Counted from the first letter of the stretch, positions 43,327 to 51,819 are shown. The stretch: DNA of 64,000 nucleotides from Paenibacillus nanensis (GCF_003583765.1 NZ_QXQA01000011.1:151902-215901), one strand, 5' to 3'. The notes: generated from the letters alone by a model not told the origin. Made by a program: numbers and translations.

Positions 43327-44352
43327 ATGAGTATACAAGAGCAGATATCCACAACGCAGACACAGGGTATCCGCAAGGTCATGCTGGAAAGAGTGGACGG
43401 CGAGCAGCTTCGATTGTCGTGGCGTCCGCCGCTCACGGTGAGCAAGGTGACGATCTGCCGCAGCGATGCCGCCAACCTCGCGGAAGAGACTGCGCATTTG
43501 GTAGCGGTGGTGACGCAAGCGCAGGAGCTGACGTTTAAGGATCCAAAGCCGAACGGCCGCAGCTATTATTTCGTGAAATTCGAAGGAGGCGAGACCGTCG
43601 CCGTCGCCGAACGGATCATTCCGCTGAAGGGAGCGCTTAACTTCCGCGATCTAGGCGGCTACAGAACGGCAGACGGCCGGGCCGTGAAGTGGGGCAAGCT
43701 GTACCGGTCCGCAGGACTGTCCCTCTTAACGGAGGAGGACCTCGCTTACCTGCAGACGCTGGAGCTTGCATGGATTTGCGATCTTCGCTCCGACGCGGAG
43801 CTTGCGGTAAGCCCGAGTCCGGCGATCGGCGATGCGGCGAACGAGCAGTTAAGCTTTTTGGCGTCGGCCAATCCCGAGGAGATGATGGCCGGCCGTGCGA
43901 TTACGATCGACATGCTTGCGCATATGAACCGGGGCATGGTGAGCAATACGGCGCTTACGGCCGAATATTTCCGCAAGCTGCTGCAGCGCGAGGGCAAGCC
44001 GACCTTGTTTCACTGCGCGGCGGGCAAAGACCGTACGGGCTTTATCGCCTCCGTCGTGTTGCAGGCGCTTGGCGTAGGCAGGGAAGATATTTTGGAGGAT
44101 TATGCCATTACGAATCAATTTTCGGAACGGTTCAAGGAGCAGATGAGCGGCCAGAGGGATACTCATGCCGAAATGCTCGGTAAGCTGGATCCTGAAGTCA
44201 TTCACGCGCTTATGATGGCGAAGCCGGACTATTTGGCCGCTTCCTTCGAAGAAATCGATGCGCGCTATGGAAATTTTAAAGGATATTGGGTAACGGGTCT
44301 GGGGCTTAGTATGGAGGAACTGGCAAGACTTCGTTCGCTCTATTTAGAGTAG
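43327..44352 (+). CDS. Tyrosine-phosphatase-like enzyme (Y_phosphatase3)
   Basis: Protein of 341 residues; ATG at 43327 with GGAG 8 bases upstream. An N-terminal beta domain (about 1-95), fibronectin III-like, precedes a dual-specificity phosphatase domain with NFRDLGGYRTADGR and the active loop HCAAGKDRTGF (Cys230, Arg236). Asp and Lys in the loop are typical of LipA-like phosphatases acting on phosphoinositides and phosphotyrosine. It has no signal peptide. As fifth gene of the transporter operon it probably removes phosphate from the imported compound; this is inference. Confidence 0.88.
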   Translation: MSIQEQISTTQTQGIRKVMLERVDGEQLRLSWRPPLTVSKVTICRSDAANLAEETAHLVAVVTQAQELTFKDPKPNGRSYYFVKFEGGETVAVAERIIPLKGALNFRDLGGYRTADGRAVKWGKLYRSAGLSLLTEEDLAYLQTLELAWICDLRSDAELAVSPSPAIGDAANEQLSFLASANPEEMMAGRAITIDMLAHMNRGMVSNTALTAEYFRKLLQREGKPTLFHCAAGKDRTGFIASVVLQALGVGREDILEDYAITNQFSERFKEQMSGQRDTHAEMLGKLDPEVIHALMMAKPDYLAASFEEIDARYGNFKGYWVTGLGLSMEELARLRSLYLE

Positions 44353-44424
44353 GAAATCTATCGTCTTAGGAAGTGAAGGTGCGCCATACGAGCGTGCCTT
44401 TTTCTTTTTCCGGGAACCATTCAT

Positions 44425-44453
44425 CGCATTCGCATTCGCATTCGCATTCGCAT
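44425..44453 (+). repeat. CGCATT hexanucleotide repeat
   Basis: Nearly five perfect copies of CGCATT in tandem, between the phosphatase gene and the glycosylase gene. In an upstream-open frame it would encode alternating His-Ser. Confidence 0.95.
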
Positions 44454-44483
44454 GAGCTTCTTTTGGAAGGATATAATGGGAAG

Positions 44484-45041
44484 ATGAAAGGGGGCGCTCA
44501 TTTGTCGCGCATATATTCGTTTCCGCCTATTATCGATGAACGGGCGCGCGTGCTGATTGCGGGTACGGCGCCTAGCGTGAAGTCGCTTGAGCACGGGCAG
44601 TTTTACGGGCATCCGCAAAATTTTTTTTGGCGGATTATGTACGGGCTGTTCGGAGAGAAGGAACCGGGGCAAATCGAGTACCCCGCGCCTGATCCAGTGT
44701 ATGAGAACCGTATCGCGTTTATTCAGCAGCATGGCGTCGCATTATGGGATATTATCGGCTCTTGCGAACGAGAGGGCAGTTTGGACGCCAATATAAAAGA
44801 AGAGATTCCGAACGATTTTCCCGGCCTGCTCGCGCAATATCCCGGTATTCGGTGCATTGCTTTTAACGGCGGCAAGGCGTTTGATACGTTCCGAAAGGCA
44901 TTCGGCAAGCATCCGGCATTTGCGCATATTGCCAAGCTGAAGCTTCCTTCCTCCAGCCCGATTCCGACGAAGCATATGCGGAACTTGGAGGACCGGATTG
45001 GGGCTTGGCGGGTTATCGTGCCGTATACGGAGGAGAGTTAA
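44484..45041 (+). CDS. DNA-deoxyinosine (hypoxanthine) glycosylase-like protein
   Basis: Uracil-DNA-glycosylase superfamily protein of about 185 residues, likely excising deaminated adenine. Motif 1 reads VLIAGTAPSVKSLEHGQFYGHPQNFFW and the last motif LPSSSPIPTKHM. Start is uncertain: ATG at 44484 (GGAAGG rather far upstream), TTG at 44502 (AAAGGGGG at good spacing), or an in-frame GTG at 44373 that would add a His-Ser repeat. The last seems unlikely as the repeat is outside the conserved domain. Confidence 0.83.
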   Translation: MKGGAHLSRIYSFPPIIDERARVLIAGTAPSVKSLEHGQFYGHPQNFFWRIMYGLFGEKEPGQIEYPAPDPVYENRIAFIQQHGVALWDIIGSCEREGSLDANIKEEIPNDFPGLLAQYPGIRCIAFNGGKAFDTFRKAFGKHPAFAHIAKLKLPSSSPIPTKHMRNLEDRIGAWRVIVPYTEES

Positions 45042-45067
45042 ACCTGCCTCCCGGCGGCACTCCGCCG

Positions 45068-45096
45068 TTGAAATTAGAGAACTTCCTGTATATAGT
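45068..45096 (+). promoter_or_regulatory. Sigma-A promoter of ywiB-argS
   Basis: TTGAAA (45068-45073) and TATAGT (45091-45096), 17-base spacer. Confidence 0.78.
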
Positions 45097-45133
45097 AGTA
45101 AATACGAGATGAAAGACAAGCGGGAGCGGGGCA

Positions 45134-45577
45134 ATGAACGACAGCGGCAAAGCCATCATTATAGTAGAAAGCAAACTGGACGGAGAAAAAAGCACGCATC
45201 GTTACAAGGGCGACTGGTTCCGCAAAGAACGGTCGCTGTTCATCCGTTACGAGGAGAGCGGCGAGACGCGCGCCTTGGTCCGTTATACGCCGGGCGAGTT
45301 GTTTGTGAAGCGAAGCGGCGGGGTGCAGTCGGAGCAGCATTTTGTAGCCGGGCAGAACCGCAGGGGAACATATCGGTCCGCTCTCACCGTATTCGAGCTT
45401 GAGACGCGGACGCGGTCCCTTCAGCTGCAAGCCAAAGCTGCTGCGGATGGGCCAAGGGCATTGCTGCCGACTTCGCCGCCTTTTACGCTGGAATGGCGGT
45501 ATGAGCTGTACGTAAGCGAGCAATTATCGGGGCGGTTTCATATCCGTCTCCATATACAGGAGGATCATCAATCATGA
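45134..45577 (+). CDS. ywiB: YwiB / DUF1934 family protein
   Basis: Cytoplasmic beta-barrel protein of 147 residues of the DUF1934 family, calycin-like fold. Conserved stretches are [40 protein letters not shown] and [20 protein letters not shown]. The gene precedes argS, as in Bacillus, and overlaps it as ATGA. Function unknown. Confidence 0.88.
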   Translation: MNDSGKAIIIVESKLDGEKSTHRYKGDWFRKERSLFIRYEESGETRALVRYTPGELFVKRSGGVQSEQHFVAGQNRRGTYRSALTVFELETRTRSLQLQAKAAADGPRALLPTSPPFTLEWRYELYVSEQLSGRFHIRLHIQEDHQS

Positions 45578-47256
45578 GCAATGGCAATGTATTGGACGAA
45601 TTATACGATAAGGTCAAGGGAGCGATTGCTGACGCTGCGGTTGCAGCGGGGCTGGCCGCTAGAGATGAGCTGCCCGTATTTGTGCTGGAGGTGCCGAAGG
45701 ATAAATCGCACGGCGACCTCGCAACGAACGCCGCGATGCAGCTGACGAAGCTGGCTAGGAAGAATCCGCGCCAAATCGCGGAGGCGATTATCGCGAACCT
45801 GGATGTGAAGAGCGCGTCTATCGAGTCGGCGGAGATTGCCGGGCCCGGCTTTATTAACTTCCGCATGGACAAAAGCTATCTGTATCCGGTTATTTCGCAA
45901 GCGCTTGAAGCGGGCGAAAACTTCGGCCGCGTGAACGTCGGCCAAGGCTCCCGCGTGCAGGTCGAGTTCGTCAGCGCCAATCCAACCGGCAGCCTTCACT
46001 TAGGCCATGCGCGTGGAGCGGCTGTAGGCGACTCGCTGTGCAACTTGCTGGATTTCGCGGGCTATGATGTAACGCGCGAATACTATATTAACGACGCCGG
46101 CAAACAAGTCGAGAATCTGGCGCTGTCTCTGGAAGCGCGTTACCGTCAGGCGCTTGGCCAGGAAGCGGACATGCCGGAGGACGGGTATTACGGCGAAGAT
46201 ATTATCGCGTTTGCCAAGGGGCTTGCCGAGGAGAAGGGCGACGAGTTGCTGAAGCTCTCGGATGCCGAACGGTTTGCTTTTTTCCGCAGCTTTGGTCTGG
46301 AGAAAGAGCTTGAGAAAATTAAGCGCGACTTGAACCGGTTCCGCGTCGGCTTCGACGTTTGGTTCAGCGAGACGTCTCTATATGAGAACGGATTGGTAGA
46401 AGAGGGACTGAACGCGCTCAAGGCTTCCGGTCATGTGTATGAGGAAGAGGGGGCAACCTGGCTCGCGACGGTGCCTTTCGGCGATGACAAGAACCGCGTC
46501 CTCGTCAAAAATGACGGCTCTTACACTTATTTGACGCCTGACATTGCCTACCACCGCGACAAATACGGGCGCGGCTTCGACCGCATGATTAATATTTGGG
46601 GCGCCGACCACCATGGCTATATTCCGCGCGTGAAAGCGGCGATGGCGGCTCTCGGCAACGATCCGGAGAAGCTGACGGTATTGATCGCGCAGATGGTCAG
46701 CCTGTATCAGAACGGCGAGAAGATGAAGATGTCCAAGCGCACGGGCAAAGCGGTAACGATGGAAGATCTGATGGACGAGGTTGGCGTCGACGCGATCCGC
46801 TACTTCTTCTCGATGAGAAGCATGGACTCGCATCTTGATTTCGACATGGATCTCGCGATCTCGACTTCCAACGAGAACCCTGTGTTCTACGTGCAATACG
46901 CGCATGCGCGCATCTGCAGCATCTACAGACAAGCGGAGGAGCAGGGCGTCGCAATCCCGGACGTTAGCAGTGTAAACTTCCAAAAGCTGAGCTCGGAGGC
47001 GGAATTCGACCTCATCCGCAAAATCGGCGAGCTGCCGCAAGAGATCGCGGAGGCTGCCGCGCAGTACGCGCCGCATCGCCTGATTCGCTATGTATACGAG
47101 CTGGCGGCGCAGCTCCACAGCTACTACCGCGCGGAGCGCGTCATTACGGAAGACGCGGAGCAGACAGCCGCCCGCCTCGCGCTGCTCGGCGCCGTGCGCG
47201 TCGCGATCGCGAACGTGCTTCGCCTCATTGGCGTATCCGCGCCTGAGCGCATGTAA
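45574..47256 (+). CDS. argS: Arginyl-tRNA synthetase
   Basis: Class I aminoacyl-tRNA synthetase charging tRNA-Arg, 560 residues. N-terminal additional domain (1-120), the HIGH-type motif [18 protein letters not shown], the KMSKR motif [12 protein letters not shown], and a C-terminal DALR anticodon-binding domain ([21 protein letters not shown] to [11 protein letters not shown]). ATG overlaps the ywiB stop. No T-box leader precedes the operon. Terminator follows. Confidence 0.97.
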   Translation: MSNGNVLDELYDKVKGAIADAAVAAGLAARDELPVFVLEVPKDKSHGDLATNAAMQLTKLARKNPRQIAEAIIANLDVKSASIESAEIAGPGFINFRMDKSYLYPVISQALEAGENFGRVNVGQGSRVQVEFVSANPTGSLHLGHARGAAVGDSLCNLLDFAGYDVTREYYINDAGKQVENLALSLEARYRQALGQEADMPEDGYYGEDIIAFAKGLAEEKGDELLKLSDAERFAFFRSFGLEKELEKIKRDLNRFRVGFDVWFSETSLYENGLVEEGLNALKASGHVYEEEGATWLATVPFGDDKNRVLVKNDGSYTYLTPDIAYHRDKYGRGFDRMINIWGADHHGYIPRVKAAMAALGNDPEKLTVLIAQMVSLYQNGEKMKMSKRTGKAVTMEDLMDEVGVDAIRYFFSMRSMDSHLDFDMDLAISTSNENPVFYVQYAHARICSIYRQAEEQGVAIPDVSSVNFQKLSSEAEFDLIRKIGELPQEIAEAAAQYAPHRLIRYVYELAAQLHSYYRAERVITEDAEQTAARLALLGAVRVAIANVLRLIGVSAPERM

Positions 47257-47268
47257 TAGAGCTTTGAG

Positions 47269-47305
47269 GGCCGTCCTAATCGGAAGATTGGGACGGCCTT
47301 TTTTT
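47269..47305 (+). terminator. argS terminator
   Basis: GGCCGTCC and GGACGGCC arms with inner AATC/GATT stem, then seven T. Confidence 0.92.
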
Positions 47306-47330
47306 GTTTTTACTGGAGATGCAGATGGGG

Positions 47331-48250
47331 CAGTTTGTACGAAATTTCGTGAAAAAGTGGGCTAGTGAGAGGTGAGAAGCAGCAGTTTGTACGAAAAATC
47401 GTACAAAAGGGAGCAAATGTGTGGTGCCACGTGGCGGTTTGTGCGAAAAATCGTACAAAGTGGAGCGCATGAGGGTAAGATGGGGCAGTTTGTACGAAAT
47501 TTCGTACAAAAGGGAGCGAATGTGTGTTGCGGCGGGGCAGTTTGTACGAAAAAACGTGCAAAGTGGAGCGCATGAGGGGTAAGATGGGGCAGCTTGTACG
47601 AAATATCGTATAAAAGTGGGCTAGTGAGAGGTGCGAAGCAGCAGTTTGTACGAAAAAACGTGCAAAGTGGAGCGCATGAGGGGTAAGATGGGGCAGTTTG
47701 TACGAAATTTCGTACAAAAGTGGGCTAGTGAGAGGTGCGAAGCTGCAGTTTGTACGAAAAACCGTACAAAAGGGAGCAAATGTGTGGTGCCACGTGGCGG
47801 TTTGTACGAAAAATCGTACAAAAGTTAGCGGAAATATGTTGCGGGGGGCGGTTTGTACGAAAAAACGTGCAAAGTGGAGCGCATGAGAGGTAAGATGCGG
47901 CAGTTTGTACGAAAAATCGAACAAAAGGGAGCAAATGTGTGTTACGGCGGGGCGGTTTGTACGAAAAAACGTGCAAAAGGGTGCGGATGAGTGGTGTGGT
48001 GCGACAGTTTGTACGAAAAACGTGCAAAGTGGAGCGCATGAGAGGTAAGATCGGCAGTTTGTACGAAAAAACGTGCAAAGTGGAGCGCATGATGAGTAAG
48101 ATGGGGCAGTTTGTACGAAATATCGTATAAAAGTGGGCTAGTGAGAGGTAAGATGCGGCAGTTTGTTCGAAAAATCGTACAAAAGGGAGCGAATGTGTGG
48201 TGCCAAGTGGCGGTTTGTACGAAAAATCGTACAAACTAGGGCGCATGAGG
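47331..48250 (+). repeat. Array of 18 palindromic 52-bp tandem repeats
   Basis: Eighteen units start at 47331, 47383, 47435, 47486, 47538, 47590, 47642, 47694, 47746, 47798, 47849, 47901, 47953, 48005, 48055, 48107, 48159 and 48211; fourteen of the seventeen intervals are exactly 52. Each unit begins CAG or CGG followed by a palindrome with arms TTTGTACGA and TCGTACAAA around AAAA, AATT or AATA, then a 26-base spacer. Spacers fall into a few recurring types, beginning GTGGGCTAGTGAG, GGGAGCAAATGTGTG, GTGGAGCGCATGAG or GGGAGCGAATGTGTG. No cas-like genes and no credible gene inside. Confidence 0.97.
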
Positions 48251-48284
48251 AGCCCTGCCCTACTTGCTCTCGAAAAACGATAGC

Positions 48285-48342
48285 AAAAAGGATGCCCCTT
48301 TAAAGTGAACGGTAAGCAGCAGCTCACAAAAGGCATCCTTTA
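48285..48342 (-). terminator. Terminator of the 48380 gene
   Basis: AAAGGATGCC and GGCATCCTTT arms with a 35-base loop; on the minus strand TTTTTGC follows. It separates the gene from the repeat array. Confidence 0.8.
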
Positions 48343-48379
48343 AACTCCAAACTATAAGCCCAGAACGGGAATGTGTGTA

Positions 48380-49438
48380 CTATTGGAACGGAGTATCGAT
48401 AAACACAGGGATCATCGCCTTCAGCGAGTCTTCGAGTCCATAGCTGGTACCTGCGCCTTCCGCCGTCACCGGCAATTTAATGCTGGCCCAATATTCGCCT
48501 GCAGGAACGAGCTTGCCGTTGTTATCTTTTTGATCCCATATCACGATAGTAGAGACAGCGCCTTGCTGATGGACGATCTTGCCGCTGAACGGTTTCGTAT
48601 GAAGCGTTCGCACAAGCTCTTCTTTTCCGTCCTTGTTTTGAACGATCTCGATATCGAAGGCGACGGGCTTTGTAATCGTGTGCGAGCTCTCCTTGTCTAG
48701 GTTGATGATGCTGACACGAAGATTGAACGGCACGTTCTTTTTATTATTGACATCACCATCCAGCGTCACCACAAGAGGATAACCCATTACGCCGCCAGCG
48801 CCATACAGGTTTCCATAGATTTGGTTATACGTCCAATCTGTCTTGTCGACAACCCTTACTTCCAGCTTATATTTATCGACAGTCTTCATATAAGGGAAAT
48901 GTGTCTCGAAAGTGGCCATATCTCCTCCAACGGATTGCGATACCTTCTGATTCTGCAGCTGAAGCGGTTCCGTTACGCCGGCTTCCTTTCCATTCTGATC
49001 GAGTATTGCAATGACGATGTCTTTGCCTTGCGGAATACTTCGGTTAAACTTGATCGTTCCTGTTATAGTTGAAAGATCGCCCATCTCCGAGAATGTAACA
49101 TCCAAGTGCCCCATGCGGACATAACCGTCTTTGTCTTGAAGGTCCAGATCGCGGTCATCGGCCAAAAAGATATCGACTGTCTTCGATCCGCTTTCCGCTT
49201 CCGAGTAATGAACGTCTCCGCCCATCTGTTCCGAGAACTTCCGGAGCGGGACATACAGCTGTCCTTTGTAATTCAAGGCAATCGTTTCATCCGAGCCCAA
49301 ATAACGGGTCTCGCCGTTTACATGAAAGTAGACATGAATCGAGCTGATCAGCGCTTTGATCTCATTGGACGCGGATACGGCCGCAACGGCGGCAAAAACA
49401 GCCGACGCACAAATAAATCCCAAAATAAATTTTTTCAA
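48380..49438 (-). CDS. Exported protein with CuAO-N stalk and BsuPI-like domain
   Basis: Secreted protein of about 352 residues. A TTG at 49438 stands about 10 bases behind GGAG and gives the signal peptide MKKFILGFICASAVFAAVA; a GTG at 49447 lies too close to that site. A CuAO-N-like stalk (FHVNGETRYLGSDETIALNYKG, LYVPLRKFSEQMGGDVHY) is followed by a beta domain and a C-terminal part resembling BsuPI, the intracellular proteinase inhibitor fold (FDIEIVQNKDGKEELVRT, VIWDQKDNNGKLVPAGEYWASI). A subtilisin-like protease gene lies just upstream on the same strand, so an inhibitor role is tempting but unproven. Confidence 0.75.
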   Translation of the reverse strand: MKKFILGFICASAVFAAVAAVSASNEIKALISSIHVYFHVNGETRYLGSDETIALNYKGQLYVPLRKFSEQMGGDVHYSEAESGSKTVDIFLADDRDLDLQDKDGYVRMGHLDVTFSEMGDLSTITGTIKFNRSIPQGKDIVIAILDQNGKEAGVTEPLQLQNQKVSQSVGGDMATFETHFPYMKTVDKYKLEVRVVDKTDWTYNQIYGNLYGAGGVMGYPLVVTLDGDVNNKKNVPFNLRVSIINLDKESSHTITKPVAFDIEIVQNKDGKEELVRTLHTKPFSGKIVHQQGAVSTIVIWDQKDNNGKLVPAGEYWASIKLPVTAEGAGTSYGLEDSLKAMIPVFIDTPFQ

Positions 49439-49574
49439 ATTATTCACGCTCCATATGTATTCGTCTCCTTACAGTGGTATAAACGGAAATCGATGTAAAA
49501 AGTTACGACCCTTGCATAGAATATTTTTGAAGATCCGTCATGCCCCTGCCCCAAAACGTCAAACAAGCCGGGAG

Positions 49575-50714
49575 CTAAATCCGCTCCGCGGCTTGCAGCA
49601 TTCTCAGCACATCCAGCTCGCCGGGGCCTCGGCGGGATTTGCTGTTTCGAAGAGGCATCATGGATCGTTTCATAATCGACTTGATATCGCCAGGCGACAG
49701 TCCCGGCTTGAGCGACAGAAGCAGCGCGATGGCGCCGCTCACGTGAGAGGTGGCCATGGACGTGCCGCTCATCTCGTTGTAGTTGCCCCTCAGCCATGCG
49801 GACATGATCTTTTCGCCCGGAGCGTAAATGTCGATGTAAGGCCCGCGATTGCTGAACGAAGCAATACGCCGCAGCCTGTTGGTTGCTCCGACGGAAATGG
49901 TTTGCGGATATCGGGCCGGATAATCGACGAAGCGCTGCCTGCCGTCGTTGCCCGAAGAAGCGACGATAATGACGCCTTCGTTATAGGCGTTGGTCACAGC
50001 GCCGAGCAGCGCTTTGCTCCTAGTCTTCATGCCGAAGCTCATGTTAATTACATCCATGCCGTTGCGCACGCACCATTCGATGCCGAGAATAATGTCGGAG
50101 ACGAAGGCGCTGCCGTTATGGTCGAACGCTTTCACCGGAGCGATGAGCGCCCTCGGCGCAACGCCGATCATGCCCTGCATTTGATTCGCGGCGGCTATGG
50201 TTCCCGCGATATGAGTTCCGTGCCCGTTGTCATCATAAGGCAGTTTGCTTCGATTGATCAGGTTTATGCCGCGCAGCAGAGAGTGCCTCAGGTCGGGATG
50301 GCCGAAGTCCACGCCGGTGTCAATGACGCCGATTTTCACGCGGTGACCGGTTGTGATCCCCCAAGCCATGGGAGCTTTAATTTGTTGCACGCCCCATGGT
50401 ATGCCGTTCTGGGGGGCAGGCGTTTTCTGTGCGGAAGGGCTAACGCTGATCTTGCAGTCCTTCTCCATCCAGATTCGTCCGGTAAACGTCTCGTTCAGTC
50501 TGGCATCGGCGGGCAGCCTGCATGTGATCCCCATAATAATGGGCAGGGGATTGATCGATTTCAGGCTCTCTGATCCGGAATCATCCTTGTTCAACTGTTG
50601 AAGGAAGCGCCGGTAATCACTGCCGTTTTGGAATCGGATGATCCTCTTTACTGAAGAGGCGTCGGTTTTGCTGATAGCATGCTGTAACCATCGTATTAAT
50701 GCGGCGGTATCCAA
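49575..50714 (-). CDS. Subtilisin-like serine protease without signal peptide
   Basis: Peptidase S8 of 379 residues. Catalytic triad Asp132 (GVIDTGVDFGHPD), His165 (DDNGHGTHIAGT) and Ser319 (MSGTSMATSHVSGA), with the oxyanion Asn in VASSGNDG. Residues 30-100 look like an inhibitor_I9-type propeptide, but no signal peptide precedes it, so the enzyme may be cytoplasmic or released by another route. Start is TTG with GGGAGGGGAAG about 10 bases upstream. It may share a transcript with the BsuPI-like gene downstream (127 bases away). Confidence 0.9.
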   Translation of the reverse strand: MDTAALIRWLQHAISKTDASSVKRIIRFQNGSDYRRFLQQLNKDDSGSESLKSINPLPIIMGITCRLPADARLNETFTGRIWMEKDCKISVSPSAQKTPAPQNGIPWGVQQIKAPMAWGITTGHRVKIGVIDTGVDFGHPDLRHSLLRGINLINRSKLPYDDNGHGTHIAGTIAAANQMQGMIGVAPRALIAPVKAFDHNGSAFVSDIILGIEWCVRNGMDVINMSFGMKTRSKALLGAVTNAYNEGVIIVASSGNDGRQRFVDYPARYPQTISVGATNRLRRIASFSNRGPYIDIYAPGEKIMSAWLRGNYNEMSGTSMATSHVSGAIALLLSLKPGLSPGDIKSIMKRSMMPLRNSKSRRGPGELDVLRMLQAAERI

Positions 50715-50850
50715 TGTTAGCTTCCCCTCCCGAAGGACGATGCTTCATCATTGTATGAATCCGCCGTAAATGCCGAATGAGCAACATGCCTTTTTTCAGA
50801 TAAATAGGCGCAGCGCCGTGTCATTTTTCAAGTCGAAACATAGGATAGAA

Positions 50851-50945
50851 CAAGAGCTAACCATGCTCTTGCATTTCCGATAGAACCGCCCGGCGGCTCT
50901 TCGGACGGATACAGTCAAAGCGAAGGGAGCTTCCCTTCGCTTTTT
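50851..50945 (+). other. Three consecutive hairpins, possible small RNA with terminator
   Basis: CAAGAGC/GCTCTTG (50851-50871), AGAaCCG/CGGcTCT (50882-50900) and a terminator-like AGCGAAGGGA/TCCCTTCGCT followed by TTTTT (50918-50945). No plus-strand gene precedes this terminator, as the nearest upstream gene runs the other way. I see no convincing promoter. Confidence 0.4.
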
Positions 50946-51042
50946 GCATGCTCGCGATTTTCAGAGCTGGATAACGCCGCAAGCTGCGCGCCGCTTACCA
51001 TTCATCGGGCCTGCTTGATTTTTTGCAGGAAATAGGTTTTAC

Positions 51043-51048
51043 TATACT
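51043..51048 (+). promoter_or_regulatory. Probable -10 box of rpoE
   Basis: TATACT at 51043-51048 upstream of rpoE; the best -35 (TTTGCA at 51022) gives a short 15-base spacer. Confidence 0.45.
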
Positions 51049-51113
51049 GTGACTAGCGTGTAAAACGACGAATGAGTGATTACATATTTCTAGGCAAGAA
51101 AGGATGTGTCCAT

Positions 51114-51674
51114 ATGAGCGGAAGCAATATCGCGCTTAAGCTTGATCCCGAACGCGTGAAGGAAATGCCGATGGTTGACTTGGCGTTCGAGGTTCTCAAA
51201 GCGGCGAATACGCCTTACTATTATCGTGATCTCATGATGGAGATCGCTAAAATACGCGGTCTGTCTGAAGAGGGCATTAAACAATTTATCGCGCAGGTGT
51301 ACACGGAGATTAACATCGATGGTCGTTTCGCTTGCGTGGGCAGCAATATGTGGGGACTGAAGCGCTGGTATCCGGTTGAGCGTTCCGAAGATCCGGTGGG
51401 CAACGCGAAGCGTACCCGTATCATCAATGATGATGACGATCTCGAAGATGACGATCTGTATGCGGACGAGGAAGAAGATACCTACGCGGCGGACGACGAG
51501 GATTACGATGTTTACGATGAAGACGTCGAGGACTTCGATGACGCGGAAGAAGACGCCGAGGTTGACGAAGATGTAGAGATCGAGGACGAAATCGACGAAG
51601 ATGACGAAGAACTTGATGCGGAAGAAGAGGATGAAGAAGACGGCTTCGAAGACGATGAAGAGGACGAAGATTAA
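51114..51674 (+). CDS. rpoE: RNA polymerase delta subunit
   Basis: Gram-positive-specific RNA polymerase subunit of 186 residues that speeds RNA release and recycling. The N-terminal HARE-HTH domain (VKEMPMVDLAFEVLKAANTPYYYRDLMMEI, FACVGSNMWGLKRWYP) is followed after residue 105 by about 80 residues almost only of Asp and Glu. ATG at 51114 behind AAAGGA; an ATG at 51072 has no ribosome site. Gene order rpoE-pyrG-spo0F matches B. subtilis. Confidence 0.95.
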   Translation: MSGSNIALKLDPERVKEMPMVDLAFEVLKAANTPYYYRDLMMEIAKIRGLSEEGIKQFIAQVYTEINIDGRFACVGSNMWGLKRWYPVERSEDPVGNAKRTRIINDDDDLEDDDLYADEEEDTYAADDEDYDVYDEDVEDFDDAEEDAEVDEDVEIEDEIDEDDEELDAEEEDEEDGFEDDEEDED

Positions 51675-51698
51675 TCGCTTAGAAGCGTCTAGTTTCGC

Positions 51699-51739
51699 TT
51701 GACATGTCCTATAAGCCCGGAGTAAACTATTGCATGGGC
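51699..51739 (+). promoter_or_regulatory. pyrG promoter with GGGC start region
   Basis: TTGACA (51699-51704), 18-base spacer, TAAACT (51723-51728), then ATTGCAT and GGGC at 51736-51739, where transcription is expected to start. This arrangement is that of B. subtilis pyrG, where stalling before C at low CTP makes RNA polymerase add extra G. Confidence 0.8.
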
Positions 51740-51782
51740 TTAAGATTCGGTTAACAAATAACGCATATCATATGCAGATGAG

Positions 51783-51819
51783 AAAAGTGCCCCCGTAGCT
51801 ACGGGTGTCACTTTTTTTG
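51783..51819 (+). terminator. pyrG leader attenuator
   Basis: AAAGTGCCCCCGTAG pairs with CTACGGGTGTCACTTT and is followed by a T-run. The five C at 51790-51794 are a target for poly-G made at the transcript start, which would open this terminator when CTP is low. It could also end rpoE transcripts. Confidence 0.82.

Noticed and set aside
44373..44483. N-terminal extension with His-Ser repeat for the glycosylase gene
   Set aside because: It needs a GTG without a convincing ribosome site and lies outside the conserved domain; kept only as an alternative start.
47331..48250. CRISPR array
   Set aside because: The conserved part is a palindrome inside every unit and the parts between fall into a few recurring types instead of unique spacers. 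No cas genes are in the window.
47310..48336. Open frames of about 200 codons on the minus strand within the repeat array
   Set aside because: They arise from the 52-bp repeat staying open in all three frames; 52 is not a multiple of three, so the peptide cycles through frames. No ribosome sites, no signal for expression.
49356..50573. Plus-strand frame of about 400 codons opposite the subtilisin-like gene
   Set aside because: Antisense to a gene with an intact catalytic triad; Arg/His-rich composition typical of a shadow frame.
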